Below, in pieces: positions 50,727 to 59,558 of a stretch of DNA of 64,000 nt (positions are counted from its first letter, which is position 1; each line of letters starts with the position of its first letter). A program made the position numbers and the translations under genes. The notes under the pieces are model-generated. The model did not search any database, was not told the DNA's origin, and was given only the letters and a program-made list of their open reading frames with translations. The DNA comes from an uncultured Fluviicola sp. (lineage in GTDB: Bacteria; Bacteroidota; Bacteroidia; Flavobacteriales_D; Crocinitomicaceae): the NCBI RefSeq assembly GCF_902168135.1, contig NZ_CABHOL010000021.1, positions 62,001-126,000 on the forward strand, in the 5' to 3' direction.

Positions 50727-52937
50727 TTAGCGAATTATTCCAGCTTCCAATAAAGCTCTGTTATCGCGTACGTTCAGTTTTTTCTGTAAAGCCTGACGGG
50801 AAGAGTTTGCAATGCTTCCTTTGATCTGGCCCAACATCTGTAATTTCTCAGCATCGTAGTTTTTCGCTGCCGGAGCTTTTACTGTTTTGTTCACACGGAA
50901 CACGTATACTCCCGACTGACCAACTGATGCCTTAGAAGACATTTTATCCTTGATCTTACCGGAGAACAACGCTCCGACCAATTCCGGTTCGTAACCACCA
51001 CCCTGGATGCTTGGAGATGCAAATGTTACTTCTGCCTGCTTCACGTCTGTTTTCAATTTCTTAGCCAAAACTTCCAAATTCGTAACAGATCCCATTTTCT
51101 TCAAAAGGTAGTTTGCTTTCTTCTCGTTCAAAGCATCTGTTGTCATTCTTTCGTAAACATCAACCAGTGCAGGAACTCCTTTTTCACGGATCGAAGAAAC
51201 GATCGCGATGATCAAACGGTTGTCGTCCTGGATAGGAGAAGAACACAAGTCCCCAACTTCCGCTTCATCGTTGTAAGCCAATTCCAAAATAGACTGAGCA
51301 GCCATTTTAGTGGTAAATCCTTGTACTCTCGGAGACTCATCGAACATGCGTACCGGTCTGGAGTAATATCCTTCTCTGCGTGCAATCGTATCGAACAAGA
51401 TGATCTTATCTGTAATATCCGATTTTTTGTTCAACTCACGGTCCATTTTTGACAATAGGTTGTATGCTTTGTCTTTCAGACTCATTTTTGTCTCTTCAGA
51501 CGGAAGCAATGTTTTTTGAACCACTGCTAAAACCGGGAATCTTGCATCACTTTTTCTGTCCAATACTTCCATGATGTGGAATCCGAAATCTGTTTGAACC
51601 ACTCCGATTGAACCAACCGGCTTGCTCTTTGCAAAATCCGAGAACGGCGTTACCATTTCGTAATCCATGAAGTCTTCGTAAACACCTCCTTTGTCTTTTG
51701 ATCCCGGATCTTCTGAGTACTTCTTCACGAATTCTTCGAAGTTTGCAGCGTTAACTACTTTCACCAAACTGTCAGCCAACTTCTTAGCAGAAGCAATCTT
51801 CTTAGTATCTCCTTTTTGAGCGCTGATCAAAATGTGACGCACTTTCATCACGTTTGAGTTGAAATCCATCACTTTCGCGATACGTGTTGTTCCGTTCTCA
51901 TTGTATGGCCCTACAATCTGACCGATAGCTGCTGTTTTGAAAACTGTATCCATAGCAGCAGGGTAAGTCATTCCCTGGCGTGCTTTCGGGTCACCTTCCG
52001 GACGGAAAGTCATCATGTGGCCTGAGGCATATAATCTTGGCAATTCTGAGTTACTCAGAATGAATAAAGAATCGTTTGTAGAAGCTGCGAATCCTTTCTT
52101 GATAACTGCCATTTCTTTGTTGAATACTGCAGAATCTTTTTTGGAAGGAACGATTGTTACATCAAAGTACTTCACATCGCGTCCTGCCATTACCTGGTAT
52201 TTAGGCTTCTCTTTGTTCTTTTCGTAGAATGCACGAATTTCTTTATCGGAAACCTTCATTTGGTTTTCTGTGATATCGCGGTACGCACCCATTACAAAAG
52301 AAATAGACTTCGATTCGTTTTTCGCCAAATATTCGTTCTTAGCTTCCAATTTTGTAACGTAAGCTCCCTGACCCAGGTACTGGAAGTATTTTTCCTGCAT
52401 ACGCTGCGTGCGAATTGCTTCTTTGGTTCTTTTCCAACCTTCGATCGCATTCGGGTCAGTCGATTTCTCCTGGTCCTGGATGTATTTTTCCAATTGAGCA
52501 GCGTTGAATTGTCCTGTAGCAGGATCTGTAAATGCCTGTTGGATTTCCGGCAATAAAGTAAATCCTTCTTCTCCGTAAAGGAAAGAAGTAAATTCTTTTT
52601 CCGAAACCGCTAATCCAAGCGCTTCGTACTCACCTTTCAAGATGATCTCATCAACTGAAGCTGACCACGCTTTATCCGCAGACTGTTCCGCATCTCTATC
52701 CGTATACTCTTTTTGCTGCTGTTGGAACTGCTGTCTGTCAGACATTTCGAACTGGCGCAATTTAGAATAATAAACCGCCGTATCAACTTCATTTCCGTCG
52801 ATTGTACCTAATGTTCCTCTATCTACCGAGGAGCCGATTTTATCAAATAATCCGGTAAGGATAAAAGTTAAAAGAGCTAAACCTGTGATACCTACAAGCA
52901 GGTAACGCATGTTTCTGATTCTACCGATGATTGCCAT
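50727..52937 (-). CDS. ppiD: PpiD-like membrane-anchored peptidyl-prolyl isomerase / chaperone
   Basis: A 736-residue inner-membrane chaperone facing the periplasm. One N-terminal transmembrane helix (about 11-31, YLLVGITGLALLTFILTGLF) is followed by a SurA-like N-domain (about 40-240). A PPIC-type parvulin domain lies around 365-465, with VRHILISAQKGD, YSEDPGSKDKGGVYEDF and DFGFHIMEVLDR. A second, degenerate repeat and a C-terminal helical part follow. PpiD assists folding of exported proteins at the Sec translocon, which fits a cell exporting many large T9SS proteins. The start MAIIGRIRNMR is standard for the Bacteroidota family. Confidence 0.93.
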   Translation of the reverse strand: MAIIGRIRNMRYLLVGITGLALLTFILTGLFDKIGSSVDRGTLGTIDGNEVDTAVYYSKLRQFEMSDRQQFQQQQKEYTDRDAEQSADKAWSASVDEIILKGEYEALGLAVSEKEFTSFLYGEEGFTLLPEIQQAFTDPATGQFNAAQLEKYIQDQEKSTDPNAIEGWKRTKEAIRTQRMQEKYFQYLGQGAYVTKLEAKNEYLAKNESKSISFVMGAYRDITENQMKVSDKEIRAFYEKNKEKPKYQVMAGRDVKYFDVTIVPSKKDSAVFNKEMAVIKKGFAASTNDSLFILSNSELPRLYASGHMMTFRPEGDPKARQGMTYPAAMDTVFKTAAIGQIVGPYNENGTTRIAKVMDFNSNVMKVRHILISAQKGDTKKIASAKKLADSLVKVVNAANFEEFVKKYSEDPGSKDKGGVYEDFMDYEMVTPFSDFAKSKPVGSIGVVQTDFGFHIMEVLDRKSDARFPVLAVVQKTLLPSEETKMSLKDKAYNLLSKMDRELNKKSDITDKIILFDTIARREGYYSRPVRMFDESPRVQGFTTKMAAQSILELAYNDEAEVGDLCSSPIQDDNRLIIAIVSSIREKGVPALVDVYERMTTDALNEKKANYLLKKMGSVTNLEVLAKKLKTDVKQAEVTFASPSIQGGGYEPELVGALFSGKIKDKMSSKASVGQSGVYVFRVNKTVKAPAAKNYDAEKLQMLGQIKGSIANSSRQALQKKLNVRDNRALLEAGIIR

Positions 52938-53248
52938 TCTATATTTTCTTTTAAGGGTGCGAATATAATGAGTTGAACCGACTTTTTAAACCTTTCTACT
53001 TTTTTTTGTTGTTTCTGGCTCAATTATTTGTCTAATTTAAATTCGCGGAACTTTAAATTAAAGATGAAATATTTTGGCTCGCTGATTTCTCAGATAGCGC
53101 AGATTTTGATTATTCAAATTCATGCTCACACTTCGTCAGAGCTCTTTATAGTTCAGATGAATTGAGAACTTCAAACTTAATAAAGGTTAAAATCAGGTAG
53201 GAATAAAACCGGAAAGGAAAGTCTGTCGTAACTTGTAAAAAATTATCC
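52938..53248. other. Divergent intergenic region between ppiD and msrA
   Basis: This 311-base gap contains no credible gene. It has a perfect AT-rich inverted repeat, TAATTTAAA (53033-53041) with TTTAAATTA (53052-53060). A degenerate promoter-like TAACTTGT lies shortly before msrA. Nothing else is recognised. Confidence 0.4.
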
Positions 53249-53896
53249 ATGAAACATATTATTTTCTCCTTAATTGTTACGCTGATCTCGGTTAGTGCGT
53301 GTGGTCAGAAAACCAAATCTGCCGAAATTGACAAGACTTCAAAAACTCCGGCCCAATTATCCAAATACCAGGTTGCTTACTTCGGAAGCGGTTGTTTTTG
53401 GTGTGTCGAAGCGATTTATGAATCGGTGAAAGGAGTGGCCGAAGTAGAAAGCGGGTATTCGGGCGGACATGTGGAGAACCCGACTTACGAGGAAGTATGC
53501 ACAGGAACAACCGGACATGCCGAAACGGTGAAAATCTATTACGATTCTACGGTTATTTCCTACGATGATTTGTTGAAAGTCTTTTACGATTCCCACGATC
53601 CGACTACTTTGAACCGCCAGGGACCGGATGCAGGAACACAGTACCGTTCGGCTATCTTCTACCGGAACAATTACGAGCGCGATCATGCAAAAGCGTATAT
53701 CGATGAATTATTGAAAGAGCAAAAATTCCCGAGAATCACTACTGAAGTGGTTAAATACACGGCTTTTTACAAAGCAGAAGAATACCATCAAAACTTCGAG
53801 TGCCGCAATCCGAACAACGGGTATGTGCAGGCGGTTTCACAACCAAGACTGGAGCAGTTTAAAATTAAGGCTCCGGAGATGTTGAAAACAAAATAA
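53249..53896 (+). CDS. msrA: Peptide-methionine (S)-S-oxide reductase, lipoprotein form
   Basis: A 215-residue MsrA that reduces S-methionine sulfoxide in proteins. The catalytic motif GSGCFWCVEAIYES is at about residues 47-60, followed by GYSGGHVENPTYEEVCTGTTGHAE and YRSAIFY. An N-terminal lipoprotein signal (lipobox ISVSAC, Cys near residue 18) predicts periplasmic or outer-membrane location, so it probably repairs oxidised envelope proteins; cytoplasmic MsrA lacks this. The resolving cysteine is likely the one in FECRNP near the C-terminus. It is a single-gene unit. Confidence 0.95.
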   Translation: MKHIIFSLIVTLISVSACGQKTKSAEIDKTSKTPAQLSKYQVAYFGSGCFWCVEAIYESVKGVAEVESGYSGGHVENPTYEEVCTGTTGHAETVKIYYDSTVISYDDLLKVFYDSHDPTTLNRQGPDAGTQYRSAIFYRNNYERDHAKAYIDELLKEQKFPRITTEVVKYTAFYKAEEYHQNFECRNPNNGYVQAVSQPRLEQFKIKAPEMLKTK

Positions 53897-53994
53897 TTGT
53901 GAATTGCGAATGCCGAATTACTATTGGAGTTCGGTATCTGCAGGTAATGATTTTCGCAGTATATTTTGAATTTGAACTATGATTATTGTTCTTT

Positions 53995-54579
53995 TTACGG
54001 TCTATACTTGCTCATGAAAAAGTATCTTCTGGACTCCCCATCTGCTTTCTCTAAATACAAAAATCCTATACGGGAATCCGGGTAATTCTTTCGGTATTCT
54101 GACACAATTCTCAGATTCTGAATTTTACTCCAGCCAAATTCCAATTCTTCGGGTAAGTTAGATCCAAAAATAAAATCAATTCTAGAAGTATCCAATGAAA
54201 CATTGTAAACAGCGTGTTCATCTAATTCTTCTCCCGGGACAGAATCAACGAGGTGATAACCATAAAAATTAATAAATTCCATCGCATAAAAAGATGGCAC
54301 TTCCATTCTATAATGTGTTATTGGTCCTACACCGTAAGCATCAATAAACATATCATAATATGTTATTCCCGTCGTTCCATTAAACACTGACGAAGTATTT
54401 AGAGGAGATTCATTTAAAGATAGAAATTCATTTGCTTCATATTCTACTGCATATTCTACAGAATCAGAAACAACTACAGCAAGAAAAACTCCTTTTGAGA
54501 CTGATATTGGGGTATGATTGATGTCTTTCTTTTTACAAGAAACTGCAACAATGATGATTAAAGGCAGTAAATATTTCAT
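53995..54579 (-). CDS. Lipoprotein of unknown function
   Basis: A 194-residue protein with a short lipoprotein signal and lipobox VAVSC (Cys near residue 15), followed by a Lys-rich stretch (CKKKDINHT) typical of Bacteroidota surface lipoproteins. No known domain is recognised. The mature part is rich in aromatic and acidic residues. It lies 22 bases after the DUF255 gene on the same strand. Co-transcription is possible, but a shared function is not evident. Confidence 0.7.
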   Translation of the reverse strand: MKYLLPLIIIVAVSCKKKDINHTPISVSKGVFLAVVVSDSVEYAVEYEANEFLSLNESPLNTSSVFNGTTGITYYDMFIDAYGVGPITHYRMEVPSFYAMEFINFYGYHLVDSVPGEELDEHAVYNVSLDTSRIDFIFGSNLPEELEFGWSKIQNLRIVSEYRKNYPDSRIGFLYLEKADGESRRYFFMSKYRP

Positions 54580-54601
54580 TTGGTTAAAATTTTAATCAAA
54601 A

Positions 54602-56560
54602 CTAATTCAAATTCTCCAAATAATCTTCTACTTCCCTCGCATGTACCATCGGGATGGAACACAAACCGGCCGCACAGACTGTAGCTTCGGAATCCTCGGT
54701 ATAGCGCACCAGTAAGAATGGAGAACTCTGCTTTCTGAAGGTATTCCAGTCTGCGGTTTTTGGAATGGTCAATAAACGCACTTCTTTTTGGAAACGCAGC
54801 AACAACAGCGCCCAATTCGAATAACCTGAACCGTATTGCTCCATTCCGTCGATTACGTTTTGAAGCAATTGTTTCGATTTCGCTTCGTAATCGAGGTTGT
54901 CCGTCAGCAAGGAAAGTGTCAGCAGGTTATTGGCCATGATACTGTTCGTAGCCGGAATCACATTGTCGTTAATTTCCATTTTCCGGGCAATCAGGTCGTG
55001 GTCATCTGCCGTGAAATAGAACATGCCTGAAACCTCATCGTAAAAATGCTCCAATGTGTAGCTGCATAATTCGCTGGCAAAATTCAAATCTTCTTTATCG
55101 GCAGTGAGTTGGTAAAGCGTCAAAAATGCCTGGATAGTAGTTGCATAATCATCGAGGAACCCGGTGATGAACGAACGTCCGTTCTGGCGGGTGTGAAACA
55201 ATTGGAAATCGGCTGTTGTTTGGTAGTTCCGCACCCATTTCGCGATTTGCAAAGCCAGCTTCAGGTATGCATGATCTTCCGTTGCTTTGAATGCCTCCAA
55301 TAAGCCTGTAATCGTCAGTGCGTTCCATGCGGTTAAGCATTTCGTATCCGTAACCGGGGCAATGCGTTTTTTCCGGATGTGTAATAAGGTATCCAACTGC
55401 GACTGGATTTTTGCCGGATCAATCTCCGGGTTGTTTTTGCAGAACTCTTCCCAGGTTTCATTTCTCAATAAAACCCATTGCTGATGTTCCCAATAACCTT
55501 TATTCCCCGGATTGTAAAATTTCCAGAACCAGGAAGCATTTTCACCTAAAGCGGCTTCAATCTCTTCCTTTGTCCAAACGTAGTATTTTCCTTCTACCCC
55601 TTCCGAATCTGCATCCTGGGCAGCAAACAATCCGCCCTCTTCACTCTGCATTTCACGTTCCAGCCAACCCAGTGTTTGATCCAGCACCAGTTTGTATTCC
55701 GGTATTTTTGTTGTCGTGTAAGCCTGAGCATAGACACTTAATAACTGTCCATTGTCGTAAAGCATCTTCTCAAAATGCGGGATTTTCCACAACATATCAA
55801 CTGAATATCGCGAAAAACCACCGCCAACCTGGTCGTAAATTCCACCCAATGCCATTTTGTGCAAAGTCAGGTTGACATATTTTTGAATCTCTTCGTTCTT
55901 TTGCAAAATCCCGTAATACAATAAGAATTCCAGGTTACTCGGAAGCGGGAATTTTGGTGCTGAAGTGGGACCGCCTTCTACCATATCCATGCGCTGCTGC
56001 CACCTGCGCACCAGCTCCCACAATTTATCCTCCGGAAAAGGCTTCACGGGTTCTGCAACCGCAATCAAATCCGACTGCTGTACGCCATCAGCCAGTTCTT
56101 TGGCATATTCCAGCACTTTTGCAGGTTCTGCTGTGTAAGTATGGTTCAAAGATTTCAACACGTGCATCCACTGTTCCTTTGGGAAATATGTTCCCCCGTA
56201 AATCGGCTGTCCGTTCGGAATGGTGAAACAATTTAGAGGCCATCCTCCTCTTTGGGTCATTAACTGAACAGCAGTCATGTAAACCTGGTCCACATCCGGG
56301 CGTTCTTCCCGGTCGACCTTGATGCAGATAAAATGTTTGTTCATTAACGCTGCAACTTCTTCGTCTTCGAAACATTCGTGTTCCATGACATGGCACCAGT
56401 GACAAGCTGAATATCCTACGGAAACAAGTACCAACTTTCCTTCCTTTTCAGCTTTTTCAAAGGCTTCCTTCGACCATGGAACCCAGTTTACCGGATTGTG
56501 TGCATGCTGCTGCAGGTAAAGACTGCTTTCGTGAATGAGATCGTTTGTGTATTGTTCCAT
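54602..56560 (-). CDS. DUF255 thioredoxin-like protein (YyaL / SPATA20 family)
   Basis: A 652-residue cytoplasmic protein. The N-terminal thioredoxin-like domain (about 1-165) opens with [21 protein letters not shown] and carries the redox motif [16 protein letters not shown], then [19 protein letters not shown]. The rest is an alpha/alpha-toroid resembling N-acylglucosamine 2-epimerase or GH76-like barrels ([43 protein letters not shown]). The family is widespread but biochemically poorly defined. The CHWC site looks intact. It is divergent from the SGNH operon, with a perfect 34-base palindrome in the shared upstream region. Confidence 0.93.
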   Translation of the reverse strand: MEQYTNDLIHESSLYLQQHAHNPVNWVPWSKEAFEKAEKEGKLVLVSVGYSACHWCHVMEHECFEDEEVAALMNKHFICIKVDREERPDVDQVYMTAVQLMTQRGGWPLNCFTIPNGQPIYGGTYFPKEQWMHVLKSLNHTYTAEPAKVLEYAKELADGVQQSDLIAVAEPVKPFPEDKLWELVRRWQQRMDMVEGGPTSAPKFPLPSNLEFLLYYGILQKNEEIQKYVNLTLHKMALGGIYDQVGGGFSRYSVDMLWKIPHFEKMLYDNGQLLSVYAQAYTTTKIPEYKLVLDQTLGWLEREMQSEEGGLFAAQDADSEGVEGKYYVWTKEEIEAALGENASWFWKFYNPGNKGYWEHQQWVLLRNETWEEFCKNNPEIDPAKIQSQLDTLLHIRKKRIAPVTDTKCLTAWNALTITGLLEAFKATEDHAYLKLALQIAKWVRNYQTTADFQLFHTRQNGRSFITGFLDDYATTIQAFLTLYQLTADKEDLNFASELCSYTLEHFYDEVSGMFYFTADDHDLIARKMEINDNVIPATNSIMANNLLTLSLLTDNLDYEAKSKQLLQNVIDGMEQYGSGYSNWALLLLRFQKEVRLLTIPKTADWNTFRKQSSPFLLVRYTEDSEATVCAAGLCSIPMVHAREVEDYLENLN

Positions 56561-56581
56561 GGATTAAAGGTACGAAATCCA

Positions 56582-56615
56582 CCAGTAGGGGCGTAAAATT
56601 TTACGCCCCTACTGG
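56582..56615. repeat. 34-base perfect palindrome with GTAGGGGCG arms, copy 2
   Basis: Bases 56582-56615 are perfectly self-complementary: CCA-GTAGGGGCG, the core TAAAATTTTA, and CGCCCCTAC-TGG. The arms equal those of 40525-40564, but the core differs and is still self-complementary. Here the element lies between divergent genes, where no terminator is expected. Confidence 0.9.
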
Positions 56616-56655
56616 CCAAATAATATCCATTTCCCTGCATATAATAAACAATGAC

Positions 56656-56685
56656 TTGTCTTTTCCTTAAATGGATTAATTTTGT
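56656..56685 (+). promoter_or_regulatory. Complete -33/-7 promoter for the SGNH-SGNH-MBOAT operon
   Basis: TTG at 56656-56658, an 18-base spacer and TAATTTTGT at 56677-56685 match the Bacteroidota promoter layout. The GTG start codon at 56705 is 19 bases after the box. Confidence 0.65.
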
Positions 56686-56704
56686 AGCTCAATTTTAAAT
56701 AGAA

Positions 56705-58180
56705 GTGAAGCAATTACAACCTTTTCATGTGCTGATGTACCTTGCCGGAATCCTGGTATTACTGACCGGTATTAGTTTTTTAGTTAAAGGCGATACGATT
56801 GATTTGTTTGGAACAGATGTGCGTTTTTTGACCTTCAATGACGCATTGACTCCTCCGAAACCGGTTGAAAAAAAGGATATTACCAATATTGTAAAGGTAG
56901 ATACCGTGAATATTGAAAACGTATCCGCTGATACCACGATCAAAAACACTTTCGAATCGGATGGAAAAATGGGAGCTCCGACAGGCGGAACGCTGTCTGC
57001 TGAAGCTGCTACAAGTCTTCAATTCAATGAAAAAGGCCAAAAAGCACTTCATGACTTCTTTGAAAAACTGGAAGGTGCGGCAAAAGGAAAAAAAGTGCGC
57101 ATCCTGCATTACGGAGATTCGCAAATTGAAGGAGACCGCATGACTTCTTACATCCGTCAGCGCCTGCAGACACAGTTCGGCGGATTCGGCCCCGGAACCA
57201 TTCCTGCAAAGAACGAATACAACACGATTACTTTCAAACAAACCTGTTCGCCCAACTTTACCCGTTATACAGCTTTCGGTGGTGCCCGTTTGAAATCCAA
57301 AAAATACGGATCCATGAACACCGCTGCACGCTTCACTCCTGAAATGGATAGTGCACAAATGGCCCTTTCAACCACTATTAAAGAAGCATTCATAGAAATT
57401 GAGCCTACAAAAACAGCTTATTCACGTGCAAGAACATACAATCATGCTAGAATGTTCTACACCAGCTGCATCAAACCCTGTAAAATAAAAGTCTATAACG
57501 GAACGACCCTCATTCACGAAGACAGCCTGGAAAACGACGGGAAGTATCACGTTCTTTCGCTTGAATTCCCAAATACTCCGGGAAAATTACGGTATGAATT
57601 CGCATCTTCAGTGAGTCCTACCATTATCGGTTTCTCATTGGAAAGTGATTACGGAGTGTTAGTCGACAATATTGGTATGCGTGGCTCAAGCGGAACTTTC
57701 TTCGGTAAAATCGACCACAATACGGCATCCAAAATGTATTCGGACCTGAATGTGGAAATGGTTATCATGCAATTCGGAGGGAACGGTGTTCCATATATGA
57801 ATGATTCTTCATCAGTTCGACATTATGCAAAGCAGTTCAAAGGGCAATTATACACTTTGAAAAAGCTGCGACCTTCTGCATCCATCATCGTAATCGGACC
57901 AAGCGACATGTCTATGCAGGGTGCGGCAGGAAGAGTCACTTACAAAATGCTTCCGTTCCTGGTACAGGAAATGACCCGGGTATCCAAAGAAGTCGGTGCA
58001 TGTTATTGGGACCTTTTCAGCGCAATGGGCGGAGAAAACTCGATGCCGAGCTGGGTCGAAAAAGGATTGGCCGGAAATGATTATATCCATTTCACCAACC
58101 GGGGCGCAAGTATTGCATCGCAGCTCTTCTTCGATGCATTCGCCGCAGAGTATGTCAAATGGAAACAAGGAGCTCAATAA
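56705..58180 (+). CDS. Membrane-anchored SGNH/GDSL hydrolase (first of pair)
   Basis: A 491-residue protein with an uncleaved-looking N-terminal helix (about 8-28) and a long Thr/Lys-rich linker (about 50-115). The SGNH domain (about 125-485) shows block I ILHYGDSQIEGDRM with the Ser nucleophile, block III-like QFGGNGVP and block V GNDYIHFT with the catalytic Asp/His pair. Its closest functional parallels are the AlgJ/AlgX or PatB-type enzymes that pair with MBOAT proteins to move acetyl groups onto extracytoplasmic polymers. The start codon appears to be GTG 56705. It leads a tight operon with a second SGNH protein (seven bases later) and an MBOAT protein. Confidence 0.85.
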   Translation: MKQLQPFHVLMYLAGILVLLTGISFLVKGDTIDLFGTDVRFLTFNDALTPPKPVEKKDITNIVKVDTVNIENVSADTTIKNTFESDGKMGAPTGGTLSAEAATSLQFNEKGQKALHDFFEKLEGAAKGKKVRILHYGDSQIEGDRMTSYIRQRLQTQFGGFGPGTIPAKNEYNTITFKQTCSPNFTRYTAFGGARLKSKKYGSMNTAARFTPEMDSAQMALSTTIKEAFIEIEPTKTAYSRARTYNHARMFYTSCIKPCKIKVYNGTTLIHEDSLENDGKYHVLSLEFPNTPGKLRYEFASSVSPTIIGFSLESDYGVLVDNIGMRGSSGTFFGKIDHNTASKMYSDLNVEMVIMQFGGNGVPYMNDSSSVRHYAKQFKGQLYTLKKLRPSASIIVIGPSDMSMQGAAGRVTYKMLPFLVQEMTRVSKEVGACYWDLFSAMGGENSMPSWVEKGLAGNDYIHFTNRGASIASQLFFDAFAAEYVKWKQGAQ

Positions 58181-58187
58181 AAACGGC

Positions 58188-59537
58188 ATGTTCGTTGCTC
58201 AAATCAAATATTGGATGAAATTTAGTTTGTATACCGCATTAGTCATTGCTTCTCTGATTGCCTGCACAGGCAGGTCACAGGTTGCGGTTATGCGTGATAA
58301 AACACCCCTGGACACTTACACTTATCCTCTTTTCCATCACCTGGACACAAACCTGAAACATCAATATCCTTTCATCAATTTTGAGAACAACTGCTTTCGT
58401 TTTTATAGTCCGAAAAGTGCCAACTGGGAACGTCTTTTCGAGGACTTCCGGAATATGACTACGGACAAGAACTGCAAATTGAATTTTTACCACATCGGAG
58501 GTTCGCATTTACAGGCAGATGTCTATACACATGATATCCGTACCTACCTGCAGACACACTGGCTGAACCTTCCGGGTGAACGCGGACTGATCTTTCCGTT
58601 CGACCTGGCAAAGACCAATAATCCCTGGAATTACGAATTCCATTCCAAAAATCACTGGATTGCGCATCGAAGCGTGAATTTTAACCGTCCGGAAGGACTC
58701 GATTTCGGTCTGCTTGGTGCCATTGTCGAATGCCCGGACTCCATTATTGAGATCCGGTTCAATTACGATAAAACGGATGTCAAGCCCGGATTTACACGTT
58801 TACGGGTTTATCACAACAAGGGAGCTTTCCCCTATGAGCTGAATTTCGGACCTGACGAGATCCTGATCGTTAACAAATTCCGGAATGAAACCCTGGGATA
58901 CACAGAAACAGTATTTACAGATCCGGTGGATACTTTCAACCTGCAGTTCACACGATTGATTGCCGGACCTTATCGCTTACAGCTGAATGCTTTCCAATTG
59001 AGCAACGCCTTTCCGGGTGTTTCATACACCGCAATCGGGATCAACGGAGCAGGATTGTATACCTACCTTGCCAACGCAAATTTTGAAGAGCAGTTGAAAG
59101 AATCACCCCCTGATTTCTTTGCATTCTCAGTAGGAACAAATGACGCAAATGTTCCTTATGCTTCCTTCAACCCGGAGGTTTATAAGAGCAACCTGGAAAA
59201 AATGATGATCAAAGTTTTAACGGCAAATCCGGAATGTGCCATTTTGCTCACTGTTCCGAATGATGCCGGTTATAAGAGGAAATATCTCAACAAAAATGTA
59301 GCCCGCGAGCGTGAAGTTATTATTGAACTGGCCCGGAAATACGAATGCCCCGTATGGGATTTCTACGGCATCATGGGGGAATTGGGCTCTTCCAGGACAT
59401 GGAATGCTAAAGGGTTGATGCGTGGAGATTTGATTCACTTTACGGCAACAGGATATCATTTAAAAGCTGATTTATTCATGGATGCCTTTGAGAAGTGGCT
59501 TCAGCAAATGGAAAAAAGAAAATACATAATCAATTAA
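58188..59537 (+). CDS. SGNH/GDSL-like lipoprotein (second of pair)
   Basis: About 449 residues from ATG 58188, or 440 from ATG 58215 (MKFSLYTAL). Either start gives a lipoprotein signal with lipobox LIAC. The SGNH-like fold shows a block I variant IGGSHLQADVY (GGSH in place of GDS, Ser kept), block III VGTNDANVP and block V RGDLIHFTATGYH with Asp and His. It is clearly related in layout to the first SGNH protein but much diverged. Its outer- or inner-membrane lipid anchor suggests that it hands acetyl groups to a surface polymer or binds it. The MBOAT gene follows after 21 bases. Confidence 0.8.
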   Translation: MFVAQIKYWMKFSLYTALVIASLIACTGRSQVAVMRDKTPLDTYTYPLFHHLDTNLKHQYPFINFENNCFRFYSPKSANWERLFEDFRNMTTDKNCKLNFYHIGGSHLQADVYTHDIRTYLQTHWLNLPGERGLIFPFDLAKTNNPWNYEFHSKNHWIAHRSVNFNRPEGLDFGLLGAIVECPDSIIEIRFNYDKTDVKPGFTRLRVYHNKGAFPYELNFGPDEILIVNKFRNETLGYTETVFTDPVDTFNLQFTRLIAGPYRLQLNAFQLSNAFPGVSYTAIGINGAGLYTYLANANFEEQLKESPPDFFAFSVGTNDANVPYASFNPEVYKSNLEKMMIKVLTANPECAILLTVPNDAGYKRKYLNKNVAREREVIIELARKYECPVWDFYGIMGELGSSRTWNAKGLMRGDLIHFTATGYHLKADLFMDAFEKWLQQMEKRKYIIN

Positions 59538-59558
59538 AATACCTCTTTAAAAACCTTT

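Noticed and set aside
53897-53994. AATTGCGAAT-type sequence, also seen near 40505, considered as a dispersed repeat
   Set aside because: The matching part is only about 12 bases and could be chance; too weak to list as an element.
57996-58187. Long N-terminal extension of the second SGNH protein
   Set aside because: The extension overlaps the end of the first SGNH gene in another frame, has no protein-like features and would bury the lipoprotein signal that begins at 58188 or 58215.
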